Positions 43,712-52,831 of a DNA stretch of 64,000 nt are shown here, piece after piece. The translations under genes were made by a program, and so were the position numbers. Under the pieces are notes generated by a model. The model had not been told where the DNA came from. It ran no database searches and saw nothing but the letters and a program-made list of their open reading frames with translations. The stretch lies in assembly GCA_038199985.1 (NCBI GenBank), contig JBBPYK010000080.1, forward strand, positions 1-64,000, written 5' to 3'. The stretch is from Arthrobacter_J sp038199985. GTDB taxonomy: Bacteria; Actinomycetota; Actinomycetes; Actinomycetales; Micrococcaceae. The number at the start of each line of letters is the position of its first letter. Within the stretch, counting starts at the first letter, position 1.

Positions 43712-44383
43712 GTGACACAGTCGAAGCGAATTGTCGCGGACAACGCAGATCCTCGACCATTTCGGTTGGGGGTCATGGGCGGCACCTTTGACCCGATTCA
43801 CCACGGCCACCTCGTAGCAGCAAGCGAGGTGGCTTCGGTCTTTGAGCTCGATGAGGTGGTGTTTGTGCCCACGGGAGAGCCGTGGCAGAAGGCCAATAGG
43901 AGTGTGAGCGAGGCCGAACACAGGTACCTCATGACCGTAGTTGCCACGGCTTCAAACCCAAGCTTCACGGTGAGCAGAGTGGATATCAACCGAGCTGGAC
44001 CAACTTACACGATAGACACTCTAAGGGATCTGAAGGCGGCGCGTCCGGAAGCGGACCTCTTCTTCATCACTGGCGCGGACGCCATGGCGAAGATCCTTTC
44101 GTGGAAAGACGTCGAGGAATTGTGGTCTTTGGCCCACTTCGTGGGGGTTACCCGACCAGGGCATGAACTGCACGATCTGGGGCGGAGCGACGTCAGCTTG
44201 CTGGAGGTGCCCGCTATGGCTATTTCTTCAACGGTCTGTCGCGACCGAGTGGCAGATGGGGCCCCCGTTTGGTACTTAGTACCTGACGGTGTGGTCCAGT
44301 ACATTGCCAAACACCGCCTGTACCGGCCAGCAGATCTGTCCGGGCATATCAACAGTCAGACTGTAACGATCAATTCCGGGTGA
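43712..44383 (+). CDS. nadD: Nicotinate-nucleotide adenylyltransferase
   Basis: A 223-residue enzyme making nicotinate adenine dinucleotide in NAD synthesis. The nucleotidyltransferase motif GGTFDPIHHGHL is near residue 22 and the ISSTVCRDRV segment (ISSTxIR motif) near residue 170. The start is uncertain: GTG 43712, one base after the preceding stop, gives a normal N-terminus; ATG 43688 would add eight residues and overlap the upstream gene. Confidence 0.93.
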   Translation: MTQSKRIVADNADPRPFRLGVMGGTFDPIHHGHLVAASEVASVFELDEVVFVPTGEPWQKANRSVSEAEHRYLMTVVATASNPSFTVSRVDINRAGPTYTIDTLRDLKAARPEADLFFITGADAMAKILSWKDVEELWSLAHFVGVTRPGHELHDLGRSDVSLLEVPAMAISSTVCRDRVADGAPVWYLVPDGVVQYIAKHRLYRPADLSGHINSQTVTINSG

Positions 44384-44390
44384 TGAGGAA

Positions 44391-45560
44391 ATGAGTGAGG
44401 GTAACGGGCCGATTCCCAGTCGGAAGGCCCTGAGACAGCGACGTGTGGAAGCGGAGTCGCTACCGGAACCGGCAGAGCTGGGTCCGGAACCTTCGTCCGT
44501 CGCGCCCGAACTCGAGACCGACTCAACATTCGAGTCACCCACGGAGATCCCGGCCCCTGCCGAAAGAGAGTCACAGGCGAGAGCGCGTAGCCGTGAGGCG
44601 TTACAGGCCTACAAATCGCTGGCAGAGCCGTCGAGCCCGGTCGATCCAGAGCCACCAACTCGCCGGCAGCTGCGGATGCGGCGCGCGGAGACCGCTGATG
44701 TGGACACCGATCAGGACTCGTCAACGGAAAAGTTGCACAGTGATGGCGGGCTGCCCTCTAGCGAGGCCATTCCGGTCTCAACCCACTCTGAGGAGCCACT
44801 GTCCACCGAGACGTCGCCGGACACCGGTGCGCTGGTTGGTGGCGGCCGACGACAGCGACGTCAAGGGCCGGAGGGCACCCCATCCGCGTCATCGGGCGAT
44901 GAGTCCCAAGATCGGATGAGCGTAGAGCAAGCGCTGGCTGCGCGGGAAGCTCTTATTGGGCAGGCCCAAAATCAAGCGGCGGCGCTGGCCTCGCAGCAGC
45001 AAGAAGACCCATTCTCCGTGGACCTTGCAGTCCTCGCGGAGCAAAAGGCGTTGGCGGAACGTGCCGCGGTCCTGAACCGGCGTGCCGAGAATATGGAGCG
45101 CCTGTCACGGGAAAACGAACAAGCGCGTTCCGAACGAAACGACCCAACCACCGCACACAACCTGGGAATGATTGCTCCGACTGACTACGCTCGTCGTCCC
45201 GGCGTGGACCGCTCTGTTACCTTACGAGCCCCGGGGACAACGCACATCCCTGTTTCCACCGGCAGTCTGCCGCCAGTTCGCCCATCCAACCCTGTGGTGA
45301 AGACAAAAGTTTCCACGGGTTCGTCGGTATCTAGTGCGGACCCATCCCTATCCGTCGGGGATCCTGAACCGGAGGACACGGGGCCGAGGGCGGGGCCGAT
45401 CGGCGCCAAGACGGCTCACGGGCTAGATCCGTTGGATGCTGTCACGGCAGCTGGCGCGCGAATCCAGAGTCATCTTTTGATGCAGATCGCGGTGATTGGG
45501 CTCGGTGCGGTGGCCATAGTGTTTGGAATGCTAATGATTTTTGGCGGCATGGGCCGTTGA
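44391..45560 (+). CDS. Low-complexity protein with C-terminal membrane anchor
   Basis: A 389-residue protein. Residues 1-180 are acidic, Pro/Ser/Thr-rich and probably disordered; residues about 180-240 form an Ala/Gln/Glu-rich helical region likely to be a coiled coil (EQALAAREALIGQAQ, then LAEQKALAERAAVLNRRAEN); the end (LMQIAVIGLGAVAIVFGMLM) is a single membrane helix. It would be a tail-anchored protein facing the cytoplasm. It lies between nadD and rsfS and is likely in the same transcript. No named family is recognised. Confidence 0.7.
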   Translation: MSEGNGPIPSRKALRQRRVEAESLPEPAELGPEPSSVAPELETDSTFESPTEIPAPAERESQARARSREALQAYKSLAEPSSPVDPEPPTRRQLRMRRAETADVDTDQDSSTEKLHSDGGLPSSEAIPVSTHSEEPLSTETSPDTGALVGGGRRQRRQGPEGTPSASSGDESQDRMSVEQALAAREALIGQAQNQAAALASQQQEDPFSVDLAVLAEQKALAERAAVLNRRAENMERLSRENEQARSERNDPTTAHNLGMIAPTDYARRPGVDRSVTLRAPGTTHIPVSTGSLPPVRPSNPVVKTKVSTGSSVSSADPSLSVGDPEPEDTGPRAGPIGAKTAHGLDPLDAVTAAGARIQSHLLMQIAVIGLGAVAIVFGMLMIFGGMGR

Positions 45561-45578
45561 TTGAAAACAAGGAGAACT

Positions 45579-45965
45579 GTGAGCGCTACTGATTCATCGA
45601 TTGCCCTGACGAAGGCTGCGGCCCAGGCTGCGTCGGACAAACTTGCTCAGGATATAGTGGCGATCGATGTGAGTGCGCGTCTCGCGATCACTGATATCTT
45701 TCTCGTCGCATCTGCCTCAAATGAGCGGCAGGTCAACGCCATCGTTGACGGAGTTGAGGATGCACTGTCGAAGCTTGACCGCAAACCCATACGACGCGAG
45801 GGACGACGCGAAGGTCGTTGGGTGCTATTGGATTTCGGCGACATTGTTGTACATGTCCAGCACGAAGAGGACCGTATCTTCTACGCTCTTGAGCGATTGT
45901 ACAATGACTCACCCATCATTGAGCTGGGGTTGACTGCACCTGTTTCAGGTTCGGGCGACCAGTGA
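45579..45965 (+). CDS. rsfS: Ribosomal silencing factor RsfS
   Basis: A 128-residue protein that binds L14 and blocks subunit joining in slow growth. The family pattern is visible in DIVAIDVSARLAITDIFLVA, DALSKLDRKPIRREGRREGR and WVLLDFGDIVVHV. GTG 45579 has AAGGAGAA four bases upstream; the longer frame is not supported. The stop overlaps the next start by four bases. Confidence 0.93.
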   Translation: MSATDSSIALTKAAAQAASDKLAQDIVAIDVSARLAITDIFLVASASNERQVNAIVDGVEDALSKLDRKPIRREGRREGRWVLLDFGDIVVHVQHEEDRIFYALERLYNDSPIIELGLTAPVSGSGDQ

Positions 45966-46681
45966 GCGCAAGACCGTCGTGGGATCCGGAACGGGTCCGG
46001 CGTCGTGTCGTTTTCTGGCGTCATGGCCGTACGGATTGGAACTCCCAAGGACGCTTTCAGGGGCAAGAAGATATCCCTCTCGATGAGACCGGTCGCGACC
46101 AGGCGAAACGATCGGCTCTGTTGCTTCAGCAACTGCCCCCGTCCCGGATTGTCTCCTCAGACCTGCTTCGCGCACATGAGACGGCCACGGCATTGGCGTC
46201 CCTCAGCGGACTTGAGGTAACTACGGACGCTCGGTTCAGAGAGACATACGCTGGGCGGTGGCAAGGTAAAACGTTTTCGGAGATCGGTGAAGCGTTTCCG
46301 GAGGAACAAGCGCAGTGGCATGCCGGATCTGTGACGGCACGGGCAGGCGGAGGCGAGCGGCGTGTTGACGTGGGGCAACGAATGGCAGCTGCGGTGCTGG
46401 AAGTGGTCGAAGAAATGGGACCAGATGAGACGTTGGTGGTAGTTAGCCACGGCGGGGCCATCCGGGTCGCTCTTGCTGCCGTCCTTGGCCTTCCGCAGAA
46501 TTACTGGGGCACCATTTCGGGAGTCACGAACTGTCATTGGTCCGTTCTTGAAGAATTGGATGAACGCGCTGAGGTTTCCGAATCAACGGTCCGGGAGAGC
46601 GACGCTTTGCTCACCCGATGGCACCTTACCGAACACAATGTCGGGTTGGCCGGACTTCCCGCATCCCCTGTAGAGGGTTAG
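45962..46681 (+). CDS. Histidine phosphatase family protein
   Basis: A 239-residue phosphatase of the phosphoglycerate mutase-like superfamily. The phospho-acceptor His is in VVFWRHGRTDWN (RHG motif) near residue 20, and the second His is in VVVSHGGAIRVAL near residue 163. It starts with GTG overlapping the rsfS stop, a common pairing in actinobacteria, where it is often called GpgP or phosphoglycerate mutase-like; substrate is not decidable from sequence. Confidence 0.9.
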   Translation: MSARPSWDPERVRRRVVFWRHGRTDWNSQGRFQGQEDIPLDETGRDQAKRSALLLQQLPPSRIVSSDLLRAHETATALASLSGLEVTTDARFRETYAGRWQGKTFSEIGEAFPEEQAQWHAGSVTARAGGGERRVDVGQRMAAAVLEVVEEMGPDETLVVVSHGGAIRVALAAVLGLPQNYWGTISGVTNCHWSVLEELDERAEVSESTVRESDALLTRWHLTEHNVGLAGLPASPVEG

Positions 46682-46789
46682 CTCGGGCCGATTTTGTATC
46701 GCAGGCGCCAATCCTCTAAAGTAAAGGAGTTGCTTCGAGGGCCTCCATGAAATATGTGGAAAGTACCTCTCTGGAAGCACACCGGAAAC

Positions 46790-46862
46790 GGGGCTGTGGC
46801 GCAGCTGGTAGCGCACCTGCATGGCATGCAGGGGGTCAGGGGTTCGAGTCCCCTCAGCTCCA
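46790..46862 (+). tRNA. tRNA-Ala (anticodon GGC)
   Basis: Acceptor strands GGGGCTG and CAGCTCC (one G-T pair), D arm, anticodon arm CCTGC-ATGGCAT-GCAGG and a T arm with GGTTCGAGTCC. The CCA end is not fully encoded. Confidence 0.95.
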
Positions 46863-46903
46863 CCGAATGGATGAGAATTCCATGAACCATCGGTGAGAAG
46901 AAT

Positions 46904-46940
46904 AAACCGCTTCGGATGCGATATTCCGGGGCGGTTTTTT
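46904..46940 (+). terminator. Terminator after tRNA-Ala
   Basis: AAACCGC (46904-46910) pairs with GCGGTTT (46931-46937), supported by an inner TTCGG/CCGG pairing, followed by TTTTTT. Confidence 0.75.
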
Positions 46941-47006
46941 CGTTTGTACGTGCGGGTCCATGAACACGCTCATCTGTAGAGTGCAGAATCGTGAAAGACT
47001 GAGCCC

Positions 47007-48116
47007 ATGCAATCTAAGACCCACGTAGAGGGCCCGGAAGAACCACAACACCTGGCAGTTCGCCTCGAGAACGCTCTGCAGGCTTGGCAGATTCGTCGTT
47101 CCCTCGCTAAGGGCTATGTGCGCACAGTGCTGCCCTACACCGGCTACGGCAGTACATCGTGGATTCGTGTTCTCGGGCGAGTGGTCCTATCCAAATCAAT
47201 ACGGAAAGACGGCCCTGAAGCGCTAAAAACTCTTCGTGAAGGAATCCGTGGGTGGCGCAATTTCATGAGCCCACCGATCCGCTACGCTACCGTCACTGTG
47301 GAAGTCGCCGGTGAGACTCATCGTGTCAGCGCAGATCGGGGGGGAGTCATAGATGTTCGTATTCCCGTTCGGCTGGAACCTGGTGCCAATACTGTACGTC
47401 TGACCTCAGATGATTCCGCAACAGTCGAGTCCACGGTTTTCGTCATTTCTGATGACGCTGAATTCGGTGTCGTTTCGGATATCGACGATACGGTCATGGT
47501 GACGGCATTACCCCGTCCGCTGCTTGCAGCATGGAACACCTTTGTGGTCGATGAGCATGCCCGCAATGCCACTCCTGGGATGGCGGTAATGATGGAGCGA
47601 GTCACACAGCAACACCGGGGGACGCCAGTGTTGTACTTGTCCACTGGCGCTTGGAATGTTGCACCGACACTGACTCGGTTCTTGTCTCGCAACCTGTATC
47701 CGGCAGGGCCTCTGCTTCTGACGGACTGGGGCCCCACCCTGGATCGCTGGTTCCGGAGCGGGTTGGAACACAAGCGATCGTCTCTGGCCCGGCTGGTCCG
47801 AGAGTTTCCAGATATCAAGTGGTTGCTGATAGGCGATGATGGCCAGCACGACGAAGCAATTTACGCTGAGTTCAGCCGCGCCCATCCTGAGAACGTTACG
47901 GCCGTGGCGATTCGTCAGCTCTCCGTTGGAGAAGCGGTTTTGGCCGGTGGCAGGTCCAGTGACACGGCTGATCACAGTTCAGATGCACCGTGGATTTATG
48001 CCCCGGACGGTGCTGGAATTTCTGAGAAACTTGAAGATCTGGGGTTCCTTGTTTCGGATCGAGACCCGCTTCCAGAAGTCCCTGATGCCGACGATGCCGC
48101 TGGTACGAATTCCTGA
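47007..48116 (+). CDS. App1-like phosphatidate phosphatase domain protein (DUF2183)
   Basis: A 369-residue protein with the HAD-type phosphatase motif DIDDTVM near residue 159, followed by LYLSTGAWNV and WLLIGDDGQHDEAIY, the order found in App1 family proteins, where the yeast member dephosphorylates phosphatidic acid. The N-terminal part (about residues 95-150) is a beta domain. No signal peptide is seen, so a cytoplasmic or peripheral role is likely. The real substrate in bacteria is unknown. Confidence 0.88.
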   Translation: MQSKTHVEGPEEPQHLAVRLENALQAWQIRRSLAKGYVRTVLPYTGYGSTSWIRVLGRVVLSKSIRKDGPEALKTLREGIRGWRNFMSPPIRYATVTVEVAGETHRVSADRGGVIDVRIPVRLEPGANTVRLTSDDSATVESTVFVISDDAEFGVVSDIDDTVMVTALPRPLLAAWNTFVVDEHARNATPGMAVMMERVTQQHRGTPVLYLSTGAWNVAPTLTRFLSRNLYPAGPLLLTDWGPTLDRWFRSGLEHKRSSLARLVREFPDIKWLLIGDDGQHDEAIYAEFSRAHPENVTAVAIRQLSVGEAVLAGGRSSDTADHSSDAPWIYAPDGAGISEKLEDLGFLVSDRDPLPEVPDADDAAGTNS

Positions 48117-48121
48117 GTCGG

Positions 48122-49195
48122 TTATGTTTTGATGGCCCAGAGCATCCGGCGCAGGCTAACGGCTAGTGATGCCGTGGTCTGTATGGCTTCATTCCTGCGT
48201 CCTGTTGCGTCGAGTGATCGCTGAAGTTCATGGACGGCGTCCTCGGCGATGCGGTAACTCTCAGACTCGGGATCCCATTCGCTGATGGCTGTCGAACACG
48301 TGGCGAAGGCGTTGGATAGCGGGTCGGCTGTCGATTGGCTGACCGGGGTTTTTTTGGGGCCGTCCCAAATGGCGCTGGCCAGGATCTCGGTAACATCCCG
48401 AACGTGAAATGCTGTGCGTTCTAGGGCTGTGAGCAGAGCGACATCCGCGTCTACATCCCGTTTGTTTATTTTGCGGCGAAAGTTTCCGCGCTGACTGATC
48501 TGTGCGAGGGCCACAGCTTCGTGCACTTCCCTGCTGAGCTCGGACAAACCGTCTCCACGTTCGGACCACTCCTGATGCTCTGGCGGCCAGGATTCCAGGA
48601 TGGCTGCTGACATATCGGCGAGCTGAAGACTCAGAGTTGATCGCAGTTCGGCAAGTCCGTTGACGGCGCCGGTGAGGTGTAGCGGGGGAAAAAGCGTGGC
48701 ATTGACCAGGAGGCCCACGCCCACACCGACGAGCATCTGGATGAAGTAACCCAGCGAGAATCCGTCAGGGTCCTGATCTCCCAGCAGCATGACGATCAAC
48801 GCCGCCGTCGGAATGAGGTCTTTTCCCGCACCCATGCGCGGCAGCCCAGCCACCAGAACGCCAATACCGACAACGAGTGCCACTGTCCACATGTTCGGCG
48901 CGGCAACCTGCGTGACGAGGAACGCCACGACTATGCCGAGTCCCAGCCCCGCGAGTGTTTCCATGCCCTGTTTGATGGAGCCACCTACCGATGTGTACAT
49001 AGCGGCCATGGCGCCGATTGGCGCGTAGTAGGGGAATTCCGCTGCGACCCCGGGCATGAGGAGCGCGACCCACCACGCGAGCGCTCCGGCCAGTGCCGAT
49101 TTCAGGGCGAGTAGGAGCCTGTGGTGGGTAGCCAACGGCATGAACCGCTGACGGAACCAACGGGCAGTGGATGCCGCTTCGGGAAGGGTTGCCAT
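48122..49195 (-). CDS. FUSC-family / aromatic acid exporter-like membrane protein
   Basis: A 357-residue protein. The N-terminal half (residues about 25-175) contains six predicted membrane helices starting with LLLALKSALAGALAWWVALL, and the C-terminal half is a soluble helical domain. This matches the FUSC / aromatic acid exporter pattern, in which such proteins export small aromatic or toxic acids, though the bacterial actinobacterial members are not characterised. It converges on the App1-like gene with only five bases between the stops. Confidence 0.8.
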   Translation of the reverse strand: MATLPEAASTARWFRQRFMPLATHHRLLLALKSALAGALAWWVALLMPGVAAEFPYYAPIGAMAAMYTSVGGSIKQGMETLAGLGLGIVVAFLVTQVAAPNMWTVALVVGIGVLVAGLPRMGAGKDLIPTAALIVMLLGDQDPDGFSLGYFIQMLVGVGVGLLVNATLFPPLHLTGAVNGLAELRSTLSLQLADMSAAILESWPPEHQEWSERGDGLSELSREVHEAVALAQISQRGNFRRKINKRDVDADVALLTALERTAFHVRDVTEILASAIWDGPKKTPVSQSTADPLSNAFATCSTAISEWDPESESYRIAEDAVHELQRSLDATGRRNEAIQTTASLAVSLRRMLWAIKT

Positions 49196-49387
49196 GTCCT
49201 AAGTATGCCGGTGGAGACGTTGCAGAGTCGGCAGAGTGCGTTCGGAGCAGCTGGAAGGATTCTAGGAGAGGGGATGAGGCACAACTTTCTTAGGGCGTAG
49301 ATACGTCATGTTGGCGTAACCTGCGACGAAAAAATTTGAACCCGCAGTCGACCCCCGATAGCGTTCTCAACAGTTACTAAGGTAACG

Positions 49388-49438
49388 GGTCAGCGACCTT
49401 CTCTGACGAAGGTGTGGGTGCCCCCATGTGGGCCTGAC
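49388..49438 (+). promoter_or_regulatory. Possible structured leader RNA upstream of metF-metE
   Basis: Inside the 334-base gap before metF, three short stems can form a junction: GTCAG (49389-49393) with CTGAC (49434-49438), ACCTTC (49396-49401) with GAAGGT (49408-49413), and GCCC (49420-49423) with GGGC (49430-49433). The loop of the second stem also contains CTGAC (49403-49407), which could instead pair with GTCAG, so two exclusive folds exist. It does not match SAM, SAH, THF or cobalamin riboswitches that I know. It may be a regulator, or chance. Confidence 0.35.
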
Positions 49439-49529
49439 ATTTGATGCACGCGCAGGATAAATATGGTGATGCGGCCGTACGCCAAAAAACCTGATGCGTT
49501 TCCAAACACCCAACTTCAAGGACAAACAC

Positions 49530-50516
49530 ATGTCTCCATTGACTCTGGCACCGCCATACCCAAAACCTCCTCTAGAAATTCCGGACCTACCGTCAGCCAG
49601 CTATCCCGCGCTCTCCTATGAGCTCTATCCGCCGCGGAATACCACAGCCAATACCCATCTTTGGGACACCATTCGGCGTCTTGAAAACACGGCACCAGAT
49701 TTTGTCTCTGTCACCTACGGATCTTCAGGGTCCAACCGAAACATCGCCGTCGGCCTCCTTGACCGGCTTCGTCACGAAACAACACTGAAACCACTGGCGC
49801 ATCTGACCTGCACTGGGGCCGATCGGACAACGCTTGCAGGAATTGTTGATGAGCTCATCACCAATGGTGTCAGGGGAGTTCTCGCCCTGCGTGGTGACCG
49901 GACGGATCAGGAACAGACGCCGCGGGATGGCCTGCGGTATGCCCAACAGCTCGTGGAGCTTATCCGACAGGTGGAGCGCCGCCGGGCCGCGGAACTCTGC
50001 GCTGGGCGATTGGCGGTCGGCGTCGCTGCCTATCCCGTCAAACATCCGGAGTCGCCGAGTTTCAGCCACGATATCGAGGTCCTGCTGGCAAAACAGGGAT
50101 CGGGGGCGGACTTCGCTATTACGCAGGTCTTCTTCCAGCCCGGACAGTACAAAGACCTGGTCTCTGCCGCTCGGCGCGCAGGGGTGGTCATCCCCATCAT
50201 TCCGGGCATCATGCCGTTGACCAACGTTCGCCGACTCGACCGGTTGGTTGAACTCGCTGGTCTCGACATGGATCAAAAGCTTCGGGACCAGCTCGTCAAC
50301 GCGGGGGGCCGGAGCGCCCAGCAACAAGTGGGACTCCGCGCCACCGTCGAACTCATCAGTGATGTTCTAGACTCTGGAGCCCCGGGCCTCCATCTCTACA
50401 CATTCAACGAACATTCCGCCGCGCTAGAAGTACTCGAACAGCTGGACCTTAAGCGTCCGCACCGTTCGGCGACGCGCAAGCAACCAACCACTCCACAGAC
50501 AGGTACACGACAATGA
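49530..50516 (+). CDS. metF: Methylenetetrahydrofolate reductase
   Basis: A 328-residue TIM-barrel flavoenzyme making 5-methyl-THF for methionine synthesis. YELYPPRN near the N-terminus holds the catalytic Glu; FVSVTYGSSGS, LAHLTCTGADR, GVRGVLALRGDR, and PIIPGIMPLTN follow in family order. ATG 49530 has AAGGA eight bases upstream and is preferred over the upstream 49494 option. The stop overlaps metE by four bases. Confidence 0.93.
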   Translation: MSPLTLAPPYPKPPLEIPDLPSASYPALSYELYPPRNTTANTHLWDTIRRLENTAPDFVSVTYGSSGSNRNIAVGLLDRLRHETTLKPLAHLTCTGADRTTLAGIVDELITNGVRGVLALRGDRTDQEQTPRDGLRYAQQLVELIRQVERRRAAELCAGRLAVGVAAYPVKHPESPSFSHDIEVLLAKQGSGADFAITQVFFQPGQYKDLVSAARRAGVVIPIIPGIMPLTNVRRLDRLVELAGLDMDQKLRDQLVNAGGRSAQQQVGLRATVELISDVLDSGAPGLHLYTFNEHSAALEVLEQLDLKRPHRSATRKQPTTPQTGTRQ

Positions 50517-52831
50517 GCCCCAAATTCCCCACAGCAACTATCAACGGCTACCCTCGCATTGGAAGGCGTCGCGAGCTCAAACGAGCCGTGGAAGCCTATT
50601 GGGCGGGAACCATTGATGCACCGGAACTCCACAAAGTAGCTTCGCAGTTGCGGGTAAATACTTATCGTCATCTGGCACGCGGCGGTTTAGGACAGCACGA
50701 TTCATCCATCCCCGCCACATTTTCCTATTACGACCAGGTACTCGATACAGCCGTTGCGTTGGGCGCTGTTCCCGAACGCTTTTCAGACCTGTTCGACGAC
50801 GGCACACTGGGACTGGACGCGTACTTCACGCTGGCACGTGGGGACAGTAAGCGTGCGCCGCTGGAAATGACCAAGTGGTTCGATTCCAACTATCACTATC
50901 TGGTTCCCGAGATCGGTCCGGCGACACCTTTCCGGCTGGCCAATCGATGGATAGAGGACACCTTCAAAGAGGCCCTCGCATCCGGGTTCACCACGAGGCC
51001 GGTCCTCATCGGACCTGTGACTTTCCTGCTCTTGAGTAAGGCATGCTCTTCTGCCCCCGCGGGATTTGATCCCCTAGAGAGGCTCGCCGGCCTGGTCCCG
51101 TTGTATGAAGAACTTCTAGAACGCTTGCAGACCGCTGGAGCACACTGGGTGCAGCTCGAAGAACCCGCATTGACCGCGGATCAACGGATTTCACCGGAAG
51201 AACTGGCCACCCTGACGACGTCCGTTTACACTCGGCTAGCGGCATCTCAGAAGCGACCGAAACTGCTGGTGACAACCTCCTACGGATCACTGGGACCATT
51301 GCTGCCAGCATTGGCGGGAACTGCTATTGATGCATTGCATCTGGATATTTCTAAAGGCGGGGTTCCCTCCGTGGACGACCTGTCAGAACTCGACGAGACG
51401 GTTCTCGTAGCCGGGCTAGTGGACGGGCACAACGTCTGGAGAATCGATCTTTCATTGGCGGCACATCGCCTGACGCAACTAGAGGCGATAACCCATAACC
51501 TGTCCGTCTCGACCTCGACGTCCTTGCAGCATGTACCACACGACGTCGAGGAAGAGCAGGGGCTGCATCCGCGTCTACGCACGTGGCTGGCATTCGCCGA
51601 CCAGAAGATAACCGAAACGCTTACCCTGGCGCGTCTGATCGGCAACCCGCTCGCAATCGATCGTGAAATCATTGAATCCGATAGAGTCCTTGGCGAACGC
51701 TCTACCGCCGACGGAGTACGCAGAACCGACGTCCGAGCCCGCATAGCGGCCCTGACGCCTGCGGACTTCATACGCTCGCCCTACTCACAGAGACAGCAGG
51801 TCCAAAAAGAAGCGCTCCAGCTCCCTCTCCTGCCCACCACTACCATCGGTTCGTTTCCGCAGACATCTGCTGTCCGAACGGCACGAGCAAAAGTAAAAAA
51901 CGGCAGTATCGCGGTCACTGCTTACAAGACGATCATGAAAGAAGAAATTCGCAGCGTCATTGAACTTCAGGACAACCTCGGTCTGGACGTCCTGGTGCAT
52001 GGCGAGCCCGAACGCAACGACATGGTCCAATATTTCGCTGAGAACCTAGACGGATTCGCTGTCACGGAACACGGCTGGGTCCAGTCCTATGGAAGCCGCT
52101 GCACACGACCCTCGATTCTCTGGGGCGACGTCCACCGACCGGCACCGATCACCGTGGAGTGGACGCGTTACGCACAGTCGCTCTCCACCAAGCCGGTCAA
52201 AGGAATGCTCACTGGCCCCGTAACCATCCTCGCCTGGTCGTTCGTTCGCGATGATCAGCCCCTCGACGAAACCGCTCAACAGGTCGCACTAGCCCTGCGT
52301 GATGAAATTGCCGATCTTGAGGATGTGGGCACCCCGATCATCCAAGTGGATGAACCAGCGCTGCGAGAATTACTGCCACTGCGGGAAACCGACAGAGCCG
52401 ACTACCTGGACTGGTCGGTCAAGGCCTTCCGGCTGGCCACCTCCGGAGCGGGAGACCACACACAGATTCATACACATTTGTGCTACTCAGAGTTCGGGCA
52501 GATCATCGGCGCGATAGACGCCCTCGACGCCGACGTGACCAGCATCGAAGCCGCGCGCTCGCGAATGGAAGTTGTCGCTGACCTAGCCACTCATGGTTTC
52601 GGGCGTGGCGTAGGCCCGGGCGTGTACGACATTCATTCCCCAAGAATCCCAGAGACGGAGGAAATCGCCCATCTGCTCAAGACTGCAGTACAGAATGTGC
52701 CCGAACGTCAACTTTGGGTCAACCCAGACTGCGGCCTCAAAACTCGAGGCTATGCCGAAACGACCGCATCCTTATCGAATCTCGTCGAAGCCGTCACCCT
52801 AATCCGGGAAAGGATGGGCGCTAACGTTTAA
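50513..52831 (+). CDS. metE: Cobalamin-independent methionine synthase
   Basis: A 772-residue enzyme transferring a methyl group from 5-methyl-THF polyglutamate to homocysteine. The zinc site is clear: HTHLCYSEF (His, Cys), HGEPERNDMVQYF (Glu) and NPDCGLKTRGY (Cys). The N-terminal half holds the second barrel (NGYPRIGRRRELK). The ATG overlaps the metF stop (ATGA). The 3' end overlaps the convergent LysR gene by 11 bases. Confidence 0.97.
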   Translation: MSPKFPTATINGYPRIGRRRELKRAVEAYWAGTIDAPELHKVASQLRVNTYRHLARGGLGQHDSSIPATFSYYDQVLDTAVALGAVPERFSDLFDDGTLGLDAYFTLARGDSKRAPLEMTKWFDSNYHYLVPEIGPATPFRLANRWIEDTFKEALASGFTTRPVLIGPVTFLLLSKACSSAPAGFDPLERLAGLVPLYEELLERLQTAGAHWVQLEEPALTADQRISPEELATLTTSVYTRLAASQKRPKLLVTTSYGSLGPLLPALAGTAIDALHLDISKGGVPSVDDLSELDETVLVAGLVDGHNVWRIDLSLAAHRLTQLEAITHNLSVSTSTSLQHVPHDVEEEQGLHPRLRTWLAFADQKITETLTLARLIGNPLAIDREIIESDRVLGERSTADGVRRTDVRARIAALTPADFIRSPYSQRQQVQKEALQLPLLPTTTIGSFPQTSAVRTARAKVKNGSIAVTAYKTIMKEEIRSVIELQDNLGLDVLVHGEPERNDMVQYFAENLDGFAVTEHGWVQSYGSRCTRPSILWGDVHRPAPITVEWTRYAQSLSTKPVKGMLTGPVTILAWSFVRDDQPLDETAQQVALALRDEIADLEDVGTPIIQVDEPALRELLPLRETDRADYLDWSVKAFRLATSGAGDHTQIHTHLCYSEFGQIIGAIDALDADVTSIEAARSRMEVVADLATHGFGRGVGPGVYDIHSPRIPETEEIAHLLKTAVQNVPERQLWVNPDCGLKTRGYAETTASLSNLVEAVTLIRERMGANV

